DNA of 64,000 nucleotides from Spirochaetia bacterium (GTDB taxonomy: Bacteria; Spirochaetota; Leptospiria; Leptospirales; Leptonemataceae), in the NCBI GenBank assembly GCA_021413825.1, contig JAIOPQ010000063.1, positions 1-64,000 on the forward strand. Direction: 5' to 3'. A program made the translations under genes and the position numbers. Below the pieces are notes generated by a model. It did not search any database. It was not told where the DNA came from and worked only from the letters and a program-made list of their open reading frames with translations. Every line of letters begins with the position of its first letter. Position 1 is the first letter of the stretch. This document shows, piece by piece, positions 26,854 through 34,821 of this stretch.

Positions 26854-27819
26854 TTAGTCGGGGTATTTCTCTTCCATTGGATCCGGCTCTTCAATCGCTC
26901 CGGCTTTACCAGAAACATCAGATACAATCTTTCCGCTGGAATTCAGTTCTGCCTGCCACGGTGCACTCTTCTCATTGCGCATATCCGCAAGCGTTGGATA
27001 AATGTGGCCCAGGAATTTTATGCCATTGTCCCTGGTGAGTTGTAAACGATGCGCAGCTGGATTGTTGTCATTCCCGTAGCCGCGAAATGTGTACTCCCAG
27101 ATCTGTTTGCCCGTAGGATCCAATTTCAAAATCCAGATCTGACTCATGGTAGAAGGATTGTAGTAAACACCTGAATTAATATAGAGATCCCCATCCGACG
27201 TTTCAACGGCACTGCCGACTTCAATTGCAGGGCGACCGGCTTTTTTGATGAGTTTCTTCCATTGCAGTTTACCGCTTGCGTCAAGCTTAACTATGATTCC
27301 TTCTTGATCGCCGTTTAGAGTTCCGACGATTAACATTCCGCCATCGCGCGTCTTCAGGAACGGGGCAAAGATTAAATCAGTATTTCCAGTGTAGCGTTCC
27401 TGGTAAGAATACACAGCAATCTTATTTTCTTCGCAATAGGCAGACCCTTTCCGATAGAGGGCCGATGATTTATACCCAGGAGCTGCACCATCTGGTTCAG
27501 GCGGCATATCATCCGGCGAATTCTCTGGCTGCGCTGAATTAGATTTGCCCCAGATATACCAGTCGGGGTAAACATACACCCAGTATCCGGCAGCTGCAGG
27601 CTGATTACACCAGGATTCTGTATCATAAAAACCGTAGTCGGAAAACTCTCCATACGATTGACGATCGGCGGGGCAATTGACTTTGATTTTGAAATCAGAA
27701 TACTTCCCACCGACAGAAGCCTTTTCCTGGGCTGGATCAGCGTGCAGATTGAACGAAAATACAAAACCGGAAATTAAAAGGATAAACAAATATCGTCTTG
27801 CGGAAAGCAAATGTATCAT
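26854..27819 (-). CDS. Exported propeller-like protein of unknown function
   Basis: A 321-residue protein with an N-terminal signal (YLFILLISGFVFSFNLHA). The N-terminal third has four Cys and is rich in Tyr, Trp and Pro. The remainder has repeats such as TRDGGMLIVGTLNGDQEGIIVKL and LDASGKLQWKKL, which resemble the strands of beta-propeller proteins found in secreted bacterial proteins. I cannot assign a function. The start could also be GTG 27858, which is only 5 bases after the kinase gene stop; ATG 27819 gives the better signal peptide. It is probably co-transcribed with the kinase. Confidence 0.6.
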   Translation of the reverse strand: MIHLLSARRYLFILLISGFVFSFNLHADPAQEKASVGGKYSDFKIKVNCPADRQSYGEFSDYGFYDTESWCNQPAAAGYWVYVYPDWYIWGKSNSAQPENSPDDMPPEPDGAAPGYKSSALYRKGSAYCEENKIAVYSYQERYTGNTDLIFAPFLKTRDGGMLIVGTLNGDQEGIIVKLDASGKLQWKKLIKKAGRPAIEVGSAVETSDGDLYINSGVYYNPSTMSQIWILKLDPTGKQIWEYTFRGYGNDNNPAAHRLQLTRDNGIKFLGHIYPTLADMRNEKSAPWQAELNSSGKIVSDVSGKAGAIEEPDPMEEKYPD

Positions 27820-27862
27820 GCCCAAATAAAAAGCCAGCTTCCCAAATACGTCAAACACAAAC

Positions 27863-29092
27863 TTACTGGACCGGGCTCAATCCCAGGACAGATTCACCAA
27901 ACCGAAAATGCACAATGATACGACCGCCGCGGATGCGTTGCGTTGCTGTGCCACTTAGCTTTCGCGTGCGGCGCTGAATCGAATCGCTTCCAAGGCCCGT
28001 GCTTTCTGGGTGAACAGTAGAAGAAAGAAAGACGATTGAATGACCGCGCTTCCCATTCTTGCCTCGCAAAGAGAGATACGCAGATGATTGTCCATATTTC
28101 AAATCGTTGGTAGTGAGCTCCAGTAAGATTGCCAACAACTCGTCACGCATAGTAGTAGAAATTAGCTCCAAAGCCTCTTCATCGCTTGTAGTTACGCGAA
28201 TTTGTTTTCCAGCCATCTCGTAACGACGATACAGAACAGCCCGCACCCCATTTGCAAAATCACGGCGCAGTAATAATCGATCTTTTTCTGCCATGATTCC
28301 TGCGCGGAATGCCTGGGAAATTTCGCGCGAAGTCATCTCCAGCTGATCGAGCAACCCGGGCTCCACCTGCCTCCGAATCCGCGAAGTTAAAAGAACCATG
28401 TCAGTCAGACGCGAGCCTAGCAAATCATGAATGTCGCGCACGATAACGCTACGAACTTCTTCTGCCACCTTGATCCGCGCCAACTGCAGACGATAATTCC
28501 TCACTTCACGATCGCGATTTCTGCGCTGTGTTCTAAATCGAAATACCAATCCATGAATCGCGCAGCAAATGACGCAGGTTGACACAAACTGAAAAACAAA
28601 GAGCAGTCCTTCCCTGGATTGAAATAGATCGTGTCGTTCAGAAAATCCCCGGGCCATATGAGCCAGGACCAGGAATGCTACAAATCCACAAAACTCTAGA
28701 CTGGTTCCAGGAAATACAAACACTAGAAAGAGAATACACAATGTAATGGGAATCCAGGCCTGAGAATGCGTGAACACAAAGTCCGGATCGTGAAATCCCG
28801 TCTCTATTTCAGCCAGGATTGTAAACCACAGCAAGGCCAGGACGACTCCTCGGCGTCTGCTCCAGGAAATATTGCGCGGACGCAATGCAACAATTGCGAG
28901 GGCTGCCATGGATCCTGAGAAAATATCCAACCAGAAGAGGATTGGAATCCCTCGCATGTACTCAAGCGCCGCTCCAAACCATTGTAGAACCAGGGCTACC
29001 AGACACCAGACAATGATGCCTGGCATGAAGACAAAAGCCCGTGTTGCACGATCAGCGTGCTTACCTGATTTTATAAAGCCGTAGCTCAACAT
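27863..29092 (-). CDS. Membrane histidine kinase-like protein with degenerate ATP-binding domain
   Basis: A 409-residue protein. About six membrane segments lie in residues 20-190. A HisKA_3-type dimerisation helix follows with VRDIHDLLGSRLTDMV, where the His is the likely phosphorylation site (NarL-type kinases). The ATP-binding domain has an N-box (LLELTTNDLKYGQ) and a GLGSDSIQRR segment like the usual lid and G2 region, but the D-x-G-x-G of the G1 box is not seen; the matching place reads STVHPES. The kinase may be weak or act differently. No response regulator is adjacent. The exported protein gene follows after 5-43 bases. Confidence 0.75.
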   Translation of the reverse strand: MLSYGFIKSGKHADRATRAFVFMPGIIVWCLVALVLQWFGAALEYMRGIPILFWLDIFSGSMAALAIVALRPRNISWSRRRGVVLALLWFTILAEIETGFHDPDFVFTHSQAWIPITLCILFLVFVFPGTSLEFCGFVAFLVLAHMARGFSERHDLFQSREGLLFVFQFVSTCVICCAIHGLVFRFRTQRRNRDREVRNYRLQLARIKVAEEVRSVIVRDIHDLLGSRLTDMVLLTSRIRRQVEPGLLDQLEMTSREISQAFRAGIMAEKDRLLLRRDFANGVRAVLYRRYEMAGKQIRVTTSDEEALELISTTMRDELLAILLELTTNDLKYGQSSAYLSLRGKNGKRGHSIVFLSSTVHPESTGLGSDSIQRRTRKLSGTATQRIRGGRIIVHFRFGESVLGLSPVQ

Positions 29093-29142
29093 TTGCTTAG
29101 ACGACAGCTATCACCGGTTGAGCCGCGGAACAACCGCTTTTC

Positions 29143-30168
29143 CTAACTTTCCGGCATCTCAAAGAATTTTCTGAAGGCAGTCACTGGCTTACCAGTAATT
29201 GCACCAACAATGCGATCCACATGCTCATGACAATTTTCGATAAAGAATCTATACGGCTTCTGGGTGCCCGCAGCACCGGTCCCGGCAACGAAGATCCCGG
29301 CCACATTCGTCTCCATGGTTTCTGGATTCCACTCGGGCTGCTGCGTCGTTGGGTCAGTCTTAATCCCGCATAGAGTGTACAACGTTGGATCCAGAACGTA
29401 TCCGGTCAATAGCAGGATAGAATCGGCGAGAACACTCACAGTTTCGCCTGCGCTGTCTAGAATTACCTGTTCTGCCTGAATTTCCTTTACGGTGGACGCG
29501 GGAAAGAATCGGATCATGCCCGTTTTGATCAGTGAATTTAGTTCCGGTAGAATCCAGTATTTGATTGAATCCGCTGGCAATTCGCGCTGCCTGTAACTCA
29601 AACTTACCTGCGCGCCCGCTCGGTACAGGCGGATGGCTGCTTCTGCCGCAGAATTTTTTCCGCCCACAATTAGCACACGCTGCCCAAGATAGGTATGCGG
29701 ATCTTTAAGGGAATGACTTACATGACCCAGGTCCTCGCCCGGAACACCAAGCATGCGATATTTGTGCATGTCCCCGGTAGCAAGAATTATGCGACGGGCT
29801 TCATACTGGCTTTCTCTTCCTGTACGCACATGTTTGCTTTGTACTGTGAAGCCCCCATTTCTCCCCGGCACAATCGATTCTACGTTCTCAAAGAACCGTA
29901 TTTGCAATTGCAGCTGTGTTACAACAGCCCTGAGATACGTTAGGTATTCTTCGCGCTTTGCTTTGTTTTGATCAGGAGTGAGAAATGGAATTCCTGCAAT
30001 TGCGATTCGCTCCGGTGAGCTAAAGAAATGAGTATCGGGCGGATACCCAAATACGGTCTGAGCCAGGCAGCCCCGTTCAAGGTGTGCATACGATAGCCCC
30101 TCACGCTTTAAAGCCGCGGCGAGTTCTATGCCGATTGGACCTGCTCCAACGATTATTGCATCAAGCAT
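29143..30168 (-). CDS. ypdA: YpdA-like FAD/NAD(P) disulfide reductase family protein
   Basis: A 341-residue flavoprotein. The FAD-binding motif GAGPIG is at residues 8-13 and a second Rossmann motif (VLIVGGKNSAAEA) near residue 165 binds NAD(P)H. The layout matches YpdA/Bdr, the reductase of bacillithiol disulfide in Firmicutes, which lacks the CxxC of thioredoxin reductase. I see no CxxC here either. Whether this organism makes bacillithiol cannot be told from the window, so the thiol substrate is inference. ATG 30168 has a weak AGG upstream. Single gene, divergent from the DUF3332 gene. Confidence 0.82.
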   Translation of the reverse strand: MLDAIIVGAGPIGIELAAALKREGLSYAHLERGCLAQTVFGYPPDTHFFSSPERIAIAGIPFLTPDQNKAKREEYLTYLRAVVTQLQLQIRFFENVESIVPGRNGGFTVQSKHVRTGRESQYEARRIILATGDMHKYRMLGVPGEDLGHVSHSLKDPHTYLGQRVLIVGGKNSAAEAAIRLYRAGAQVSLSYRQRELPADSIKYWILPELNSLIKTGMIRFFPASTVKEIQAEQVILDSAGETVSVLADSILLLTGYVLDPTLYTLCGIKTDPTTQQPEWNPETMETNVAGIFVAGTGAAGTQKPYRFFIENCHEHVDRIVGAITGKPVTAFRKFFEMPES

Positions 30169-30355
30169 ACATTGAACCTGTCATCCCATTCGCTTTTGTG
30201 AGCAACATGCTCGGAATGAAAACATCTGCCGATCCAGAGTCCAGCCGAATCCTTTTCGCGGCGAAAACGATTCGCCCCGTTTTTGAACAGCAGCTCATAA
30301 AACGAATAGACCGATTCTCCGCAACATGCGCCCGTGCACCTCAAGGAGATATAAT

Positions 30356-30991
30356 ATGAAAAGAAAACTGACAAAATTGACCCTGTGGCTCAGTGCAATC
30401 GCAATCATGTACGGAACCATGGCCAATTGTTTTGGTAAATTCCCGCTGGTGCGTAAGATCTATGAACTAAACGAGCTCGTAGGTGAAAAGGCAGGTGGCG
30501 GATACCTGGGGCGTTTCATTTCTACGGTTGTTATGTGGGTTTGCCTGATACTCCCAATCTATGGAATCGCTGGATTCCTTGACATACTAATCTTCAACCT
30601 GATTGAATTCTGGACTGGCACACCGTTGTTTATGAAAAGCGGCCAGACCCTTGGAAGCAATAGCAGTGTACTCATGGTCCCCGTGGACGCGAATACTCTC
30701 AGAATGGACGTAGCTGGACGCGAAAGCCTCTACTTCCTAAAAGACAAGCCCTACCAGGCATTTGTAATCCGCAACGGGCAATACGTTCCTGTTGAAGGTA
30801 GACTAACTGAGTCTGGCTATGCTGAGATTGTTGCAAACAATCAGGTAATCGTTACAGGTCAGTTTTCTCAGAGTGAAATGATTGCAGTTGAATCGCACAT
30901 TCGTCGCGAGAGACAGCTTGCAGCAGAATCGACTGCAAAACCGGGAATCGAAGTGGCGAAACTACCAGCTTTCGCTCCATCTCATCTGTAG
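30356..30991 (+). CDS. DUF3332 family protein
   Basis: A 211-residue protein. The pattern NCFGKFPLVRKIYELNE, then a membrane segment and GFLDILIFNLIEFWTGTP, is the hallmark of DUF3332. The N-terminus (LTLWLSAIAIMYGTMANC) may be a lipoprotein signal. The C-terminal half is soluble and beta-rich, presumably periplasmic. Function is unknown in the family. ATG 30356 is preceded by a perfect AAGGAG, so longer frames are rejected. A tiny lipoprotein gene follows after 56 bases and may be in the same transcript. Confidence 0.88.
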   Translation: MKRKLTKLTLWLSAIAIMYGTMANCFGKFPLVRKIYELNELVGEKAGGGYLGRFISTVVMWVCLILPIYGIAGFLDILIFNLIEFWTGTPLFMKSGQTLGSNSSVLMVPVDANTLRMDVAGRESLYFLKDKPYQAFVIRNGQYVPVEGRLTESGYAEIVANNQVIVTGQFSQSEMIAVESHIRRERQLAAESTAKPGIEVAKLPAFAPSHL

Positions 30992-31047
30992 CAAATGGTT
31001 GACCGGGCTGTAACCGTGCGTTATATCTACCAGGTCAGGAGAATCAG

Positions 31048-31173
31048 ATGAAAAAGATTACTGTAATTCTGGCCGGAGCAGCATTGGTTCTGGCCGCGAC
31101 AACTCTGAGTGCTTGCCCAAATTCAAAAGGCAAGAAAGACGGCGACAAAGTCACCGTCGAAACTCAGCGCTAA
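31048..31173 (+). CDS. 41-residue lipoprotein
   Basis: A very short gene: MKKITVILAGAALVLAATT is a signal segment that leads into the lipobox LSAC, and the mature peptide would be only about 19 residues, mostly charged (rich in Lys and Asp). AGGAG lies seven bases before the ATG, and a strong hairpin follows the stop by two bases, which supports a real expressed gene. Small lipoproteins of this size can be entericidin-like or structural; no family is claimed. Confidence 0.75.
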   Translation: MKKITVILAGAALVLAATTLSACPNSKGKKDGDKVTVETQR

Positions 31174-31175
31174 AC

Positions 31176-31200
31176 GGTGGCCCTTCGGGGCCACCTAATT
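31176..31200 (+). terminator. Strong terminator with TTCG tetraloop
   Basis: GGTGGCCC (31176-31183), loop TTCG, GGGCCACC (31188-31195), then TAATTT. A perfect 8-bp G/C-rich stem with a stable tetraloop just after the small lipoprotein stop. It separates the lipoprotein from the ParA cassette and makes a start of the ParA gene at 31177 very unlikely. Confidence 0.85.
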
Positions 31201-31269
31201 TCTAGCCCTCGCCTTAATTCACCTCACAAAAACGCTTGTTTCTACCAGGCAGCAATTCATCGTCTGGCC

Positions 31270-32226
31270 GTGCAGAATCCGAGCCAGCCAGGCCGCGTAA
31301 TCGCCGTCATTAATCTAAAGGGCGGCGTCGGTAAAACTACTCTGGCAGTAAATTTGGCAGCCGGCCTTGCCAACAGATCCAATGGAACGCGTAATTACAG
31401 TGTGCTGCTTGTTGATCTGGACTCACAGGCATCGGCCACATCCTACATGTTAGGTGAAACGCCGCTAGATCCTGAGAATAATATTCAGCATATCCTGGCA
31501 CAATGGATGGCCGGTAAGCAACCCATTGTCCTGCCGGAAAACATTACAGGCAGGACATCGTCCAGAAATCCGATCTTTGGCGGCGCCTGGCCAAACCTCC
31601 ACTTACTCCAGGCATTTCCCGGGCTACGCGAAGTAGAATACGGAGCGTACGTTAAATTTGCGCAGAAGAGTGATGTACTGGAACGCAAGAAACATTACTC
31701 CATTCTGCAATTCGTTCTGGAGAACGCGCGCCAGGATTACGATTACATTATCTTTGATTGTCCCCCCAATTACAATTGGATTGCGGCTGGCGCTGTACAG
31801 ATGGCAGATGATCTCATTGTTCCTGTAATTCCTGATTTTCTTTCAACCAACGGACTACGGGATCTGGTTCTAACGGTTGCAGAGGACATTGCTATGCTCA
31901 GTCCCAGATCCGGTAAACGAATTCGCGCCATTGCACTTATGCTCTGGGATGCTAACAACAATGTTTATACACATTACATCCGTGACTTGCGCGAAGAACA
32001 ACTTGTGCGCCTGCGCAATGAATCTCCACATATCAAGGAACTGCTTCGCGATTGTGAAATCTGGGACGGTCTCACGCGGCGGGTGCTCGTTCAGAAGTTG
32101 GCTCAAACATACAGAGCAATCGTAAGCGAGGATGCAGGGCAAATATCCAGATCGGAATTGGATAAAATGGTGGATTCGGTTTTAGACTGGAAGACCCCGG
32201 AACCAGCCACGGAGGAAAAGGAATGA
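31270..32226 (+). CDS. ParA/Soj-type ATPase of an accessory cassette
   Basis: A 318-residue P-loop ATPase of the ParA/MinD class. The deviant Walker A motif KGGVGKTT is at residues 17-24, VDLDSQASAT follows as the A' region and DYIIFDCPPN as the Walker B region. It lacks an N-terminal DNA-binding domain, so it is like chromosomal Soj or accessory ParA proteins. No ParB or parS-like site is next to it. GTG 31270 is the best start near the first strand; a longer frame would run through the upstream terminator. Its stop overlaps the next ATG (ATGA). Together with the next two genes it forms a coupled cassette that may handle DNA or defend against it (inference). Confidence 0.88.
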   Translation: MQNPSQPGRVIAVINLKGGVGKTTLAVNLAAGLANRSNGTRNYSVLLVDLDSQASATSYMLGETPLDPENNIQHILAQWMAGKQPIVLPENITGRTSSRNPIFGGAWPNLHLLQAFPGLREVEYGAYVKFAQKSDVLERKKHYSILQFVLENARQDYDYIIFDCPPNYNWIAAGAVQMADDLIVPVIPDFLSTNGLRDLVLTVAEDIAMLSPRSGKRIRAIALMLWDANNNVYTHYIRDLREEQLVRLRNESPHIKELLRDCEIWDGLTRRVLVQKLAQTYRAIVSEDAGQISRSELDKMVDSVLDWKTPEPATEEKE

Positions 32227-32735
32227 ATGCACTTGAGCTTAAAGCATTACTACAAGAAGCTGCAGGGGCACCTGTTGAAAAACTTGCCCTTGCAGAAATC
32301 ACTAAACTCGGCAAGGCCGTTGGGCAATCCCTTGGAAAATTGAAAGATGCCTTACATCAAGAGGCCCTGGGAAATATTCTCAAATCCATTCTACCCGAGG
32401 ATCGCAGACTTTTTGAAACACTCAGGAAATCGGAAGAAAAACGCAAGGTCGACAAACTCACATCGTATAAGAATGCAAAGGTGCGTTGCGACAAGATCAC
32501 AAATGAAATCAGACCCCTATTAAATGCGATTCGTAAAGCAAACGAAACGGGTGCCATTGCAATTCTAGAAAGTCTGTCTCCGGAGCAGGCTGAACAATTA
32601 AGTTTGATGGCTAACGTTTCTGATCCCCAGGGCAAGTTCTTGAAACTGACGGCCAAAAATCGTGCAGCCTGGTTGGGTGGACTTGGAATAAAGGTGAGCG
32701 GCTTTGAGTCAGCCAAAAGGCGCAAAACCAAATAA
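32223..32735 (+). CDS. Small charged helical protein of the ParA cassette
   Basis: A 170-residue protein, mostly helical and rich in Lys, Glu, Leu and Ala, with no signal or membrane segment. No known family is recognised. The middle (about 60-110) could form a coiled coil, and the C-terminus is basic (SAKRRKTK), which could touch DNA. It overlaps the ParA stop by four bases and is itself overlapped by the nuclease-like gene by 32 bases, so all three are probably made together. It may bridge the ATPase and the nuclease, as ParB-like or adaptor proteins do; this is inference. Confidence 0.7.
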   Translation: MNALELKALLQEAAGAPVEKLALAEITKLGKAVGQSLGKLKDALHQEALGNILKSILPEDRRLFETLRKSEEKRKVDKLTSYKNAKVRCDKITNEIRPLLNAIRKANETGAIAILESLSPEQAEQLSLMANVSDPQGKFLKLTAKNRAAWLGGLGIKVSGFESAKRRKTK

Positions 32736-33507
32736 GCAACCAATCCTGGCCATAGTCGAGGCGCGCCTTCGTAAAGTCTCGGGAGCCATTAGCGCCTCCC
32801 GCATTCGCGACCTGATCGGCAAAGATCTGGAATCGGACGTATCAATTTCGTCTCTTGAAACGTTGCTTGAGGAAGAATGCGGCAGACCCCACAGCACCAT
32901 CTGTCTGGAGAAACAGGGTGCGCTAAAGAAATTCTTCATAGGCAAAGAGAATATTGTAATTGAAGATGAAAGCGAACGAGCGCTTTACAAGCCTTTTGCA
33001 GCTCTTCTGGAGCGTAAAGGGTTTCGAGCTCAGCCACTTGATCATACGCGCGCAGCAAAGGGAATGATCGGAGAGAACCACTGGCGGTACCCGGACATCA
33101 TAGGGTACAAATCCGGTGTCGAACAATCAGACATGAAGCGTCTGGCTGAAAGGACAGGAGTTCAGAACACTGACACACTGGTTGGATTTGAACTGAAACT
33201 GGAGCTGCAACCCGGGTCAATTCGCTCAGCTTTCTTTCAATGTCTGGCGAATTCTTATTGGGCCAATCAACGCTATGTTGCGGCTCCTGTCATTGACCAC
33301 GAAGCGCATGAAGTCTTCCGCGACCTGAGCCAGCATTTTAACGTCGGGCTCATTGAAATTGCCTGGGGCGACAGACGACTTCGCGATATGGAGAATTTGA
33401 AGATCGTAGTCGAATGCAAACGCTCGGAAATTGATCTAAATGCACTGGAATTACTCAGAAAAAGCTGGCCCGACCTCGATTCCTTTGTGAAAAATGTCGG
33501 ACACTGA
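32704..33507 (+). CDS. COG2958/HrgA-like predicted PD-(D/E)XK nuclease
   Basis: A 267-residue protein. The N-terminal 80 residues look like a winged helix (ISASRIRDLIGKDL), as in COG2958 proteins. The rest matches the COG2958/HrgA pattern: LYKPFAALLERKGF, HWRYPDIIGY with Asp131, GFELKLEL with Glu163 and Lys165, then AFFQCLANSYWANQRYVAA. The D...ExK arrangement is the active-site layout of PD-(D/E)XK nucleases. HrgA occurs at a restriction-modification locus in Helicobacter, but no methylase is here. The start TTG 32704 follows AAGGTGA. Activity is predicted only. Confidence 0.75.
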   Translation: MSQPKGAKPNKQPILAIVEARLRKVSGAISASRIRDLIGKDLESDVSISSLETLLEEECGRPHSTICLEKQGALKKFFIGKENIVIEDESERALYKPFAALLERKGFRAQPLDHTRAAKGMIGENHWRYPDIIGYKSGVEQSDMKRLAERTGVQNTDTLVGFELKLELQPGSIRSAFFQCLANSYWANQRYVAAPVIDHEAHEVFRDLSQHFNVGLIEIAWGDRRLRDMENLKIVVECKRSEIDLNALELLRKSWPDLDSFVKNVGH

Positions 33508-33618
33508 TCCATATTCAATACGTACGTAGTATCCGAAATAAAAATTTTTCGGCGCTTCACCCGGGTTGATCCCCAATTTCGATATGCAAGTTTAACCACC
33601 TCAACAGGGTATGCGCGA

Positions 33619-34821
33619 ATGAATCCGGTCATTACAGGAATGGGAGTCATCTCGCCGCTCGGAAACGGAATCACTGATTTCTGGGAAAATTTACTGGCGG
33701 GGAAATGTGGCATACGAGATATCACCAGGTTTGATGCGTCCAGTTTCCCGTGCAGAATCGCAGGCCAGACAGACTTTCATGCGGAAGACTTTCTTGAGCG
33801 CCGGCTCGTTCGCTTCACATCCCTGGCAACCCAGTTTGCCTGCGCTGCGTTTGTGTTGGCGCGAAAGGATGCCAATATTGTCGATTTCAGTTCGCGCACG
33901 GACGTAATTGTGGGTTCTGGCGTTTCAAATCTTGGCCCAGTGATGGATCAAATAGAAAAGACTCCAGATGTTCTGGACGCCTATTTGCAAACGGATCCCC
34001 TTCTGATTCAAAAAATGTTCATTGGGGGACCGGCATCGGGCATTGCACTTCTAGCGGGAGCAGGCGGCTTTGTGACTACGGTTTCGACTGCATGCAGCAG
34101 CGGAATCAACGCAGTTGGGCTTGCAGCAGATCGCATCAGACATGGCAAAGCTGATCTAGTGATTGCTGCAGCGTGCGACGCACCGCTCAATCATCTGGTC
34201 CATACCGGGTTTTGTTCTTCCGGACATTATACCAGCGTAAACGATCCAGGCGCGCAGAAGCCGTTCGATCTAAATCGGGAGAAATGTGCGCCCGGTGAAG
34301 GCGCGGCTGTATTCATAATCGAAAGCGATCGACGCGCGCGTGCCCGCGGCGCTAGAATTTACTGCGAGATTGCCGGGTTCGATGCAATAAACGAGAACAC
34401 AAGTGAACTCTATTTTCTGGATAAGACAGCATCGCGCTGGGGCGCGCTGATTTCTCGCATGGCCCGCGGCGCGAATCATGTAAATGCTCATGGGATTTCT
34501 GATCGAGTAGTGGATCAGGTGGAATCTGTTGCAATTCAGAAAGGGTTCGGACGCAAAGCGAAACGAATCACGGTCACATCGATAAAAGGGGCCGTCGGTT
34601 CGGGGCTTGCCGCTGCGGGCGGATTTCAAATCGCTGCAGGTGCCAAGACTGTGGAAACAGGAATGGGACCACCGACGCTTAATCATAATGCAGACGATCC
34701 AGCAATCGCTCTGAACATACTTACAAAACCAACAAAAATCAATCCGCAAATGATTCTGATCAACAGCCACGGGGTTACTGGCTACAATTCAGTTTTGAAA
34801 CTCAGGAGATACCGCATATGA
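33619..34821 (+). CDS. Beta-ketoacyl synthase (KAS II-like) with altered active site
   Basis: A 400-residue thiolase-fold protein of the FabF/KAS type. The nucleophile Cys159 (VSTACSSG) and the first His (His291 in NAHGIS) are present, and the conserved Lys323 is there (TSIKGAVGSG). The second catalytic His, normally in GHxxGAxG, is replaced by Ser328. The C-terminal GFGGxN loop is also changed to NSHGVTGYN. It is therefore unlikely to be the housekeeping FabF and may use a different reaction or serve as a partner subunit. No other fatty acid genes adjoin it. Its stop overlaps the ATG of the membrane regulator gene (ATGA). Confidence 0.85.
   Translation: MNPVITGMGVISPLGNGITDFWENLLAGKCGIRDITRFDASSFPCRIAGQTDFHAEDFLERRLVRFTSLATQFACAAFVLARKDANIVDFSSRTDVIVGSGVSNLGPVMDQIEKTPDVLDAYLQTDPLLIQKMFIGGPASGIALLAGAGGFVTTVSTACSSGINAVGLAADRIRHGKADLVIAAACDAPLNHLVHTGFCSSGHYTSVNDPGAQKPFDLNREKCAPGEGAAVFIIESDRRARARGARIYCEIAGFDAINENTSELYFLDKTASRWGALISRMARGANHVNAHGISDRVVDQVESVAIQKGFGRKAKRITVTSIKGAVGSGLAAAGGFQIAAGAKTVETGMGPPTLNHNADDPAIALNILTKPTKINPQMILINSHGVTGYNSVLKLRRYRI

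Noticed and set aside
31177-31269. Longer N-terminus for the ParA ATPase starting at GTG 31177
   Set aside because: It would be translated from inside a strong terminator hairpin and adds 31 residues with no homology to ParA proteins.
31270-33507. ParA cassette as the chromosomal partition locus
   Set aside because: No ParB gene, parS-like repeats, gid genes or origin features are beside it.
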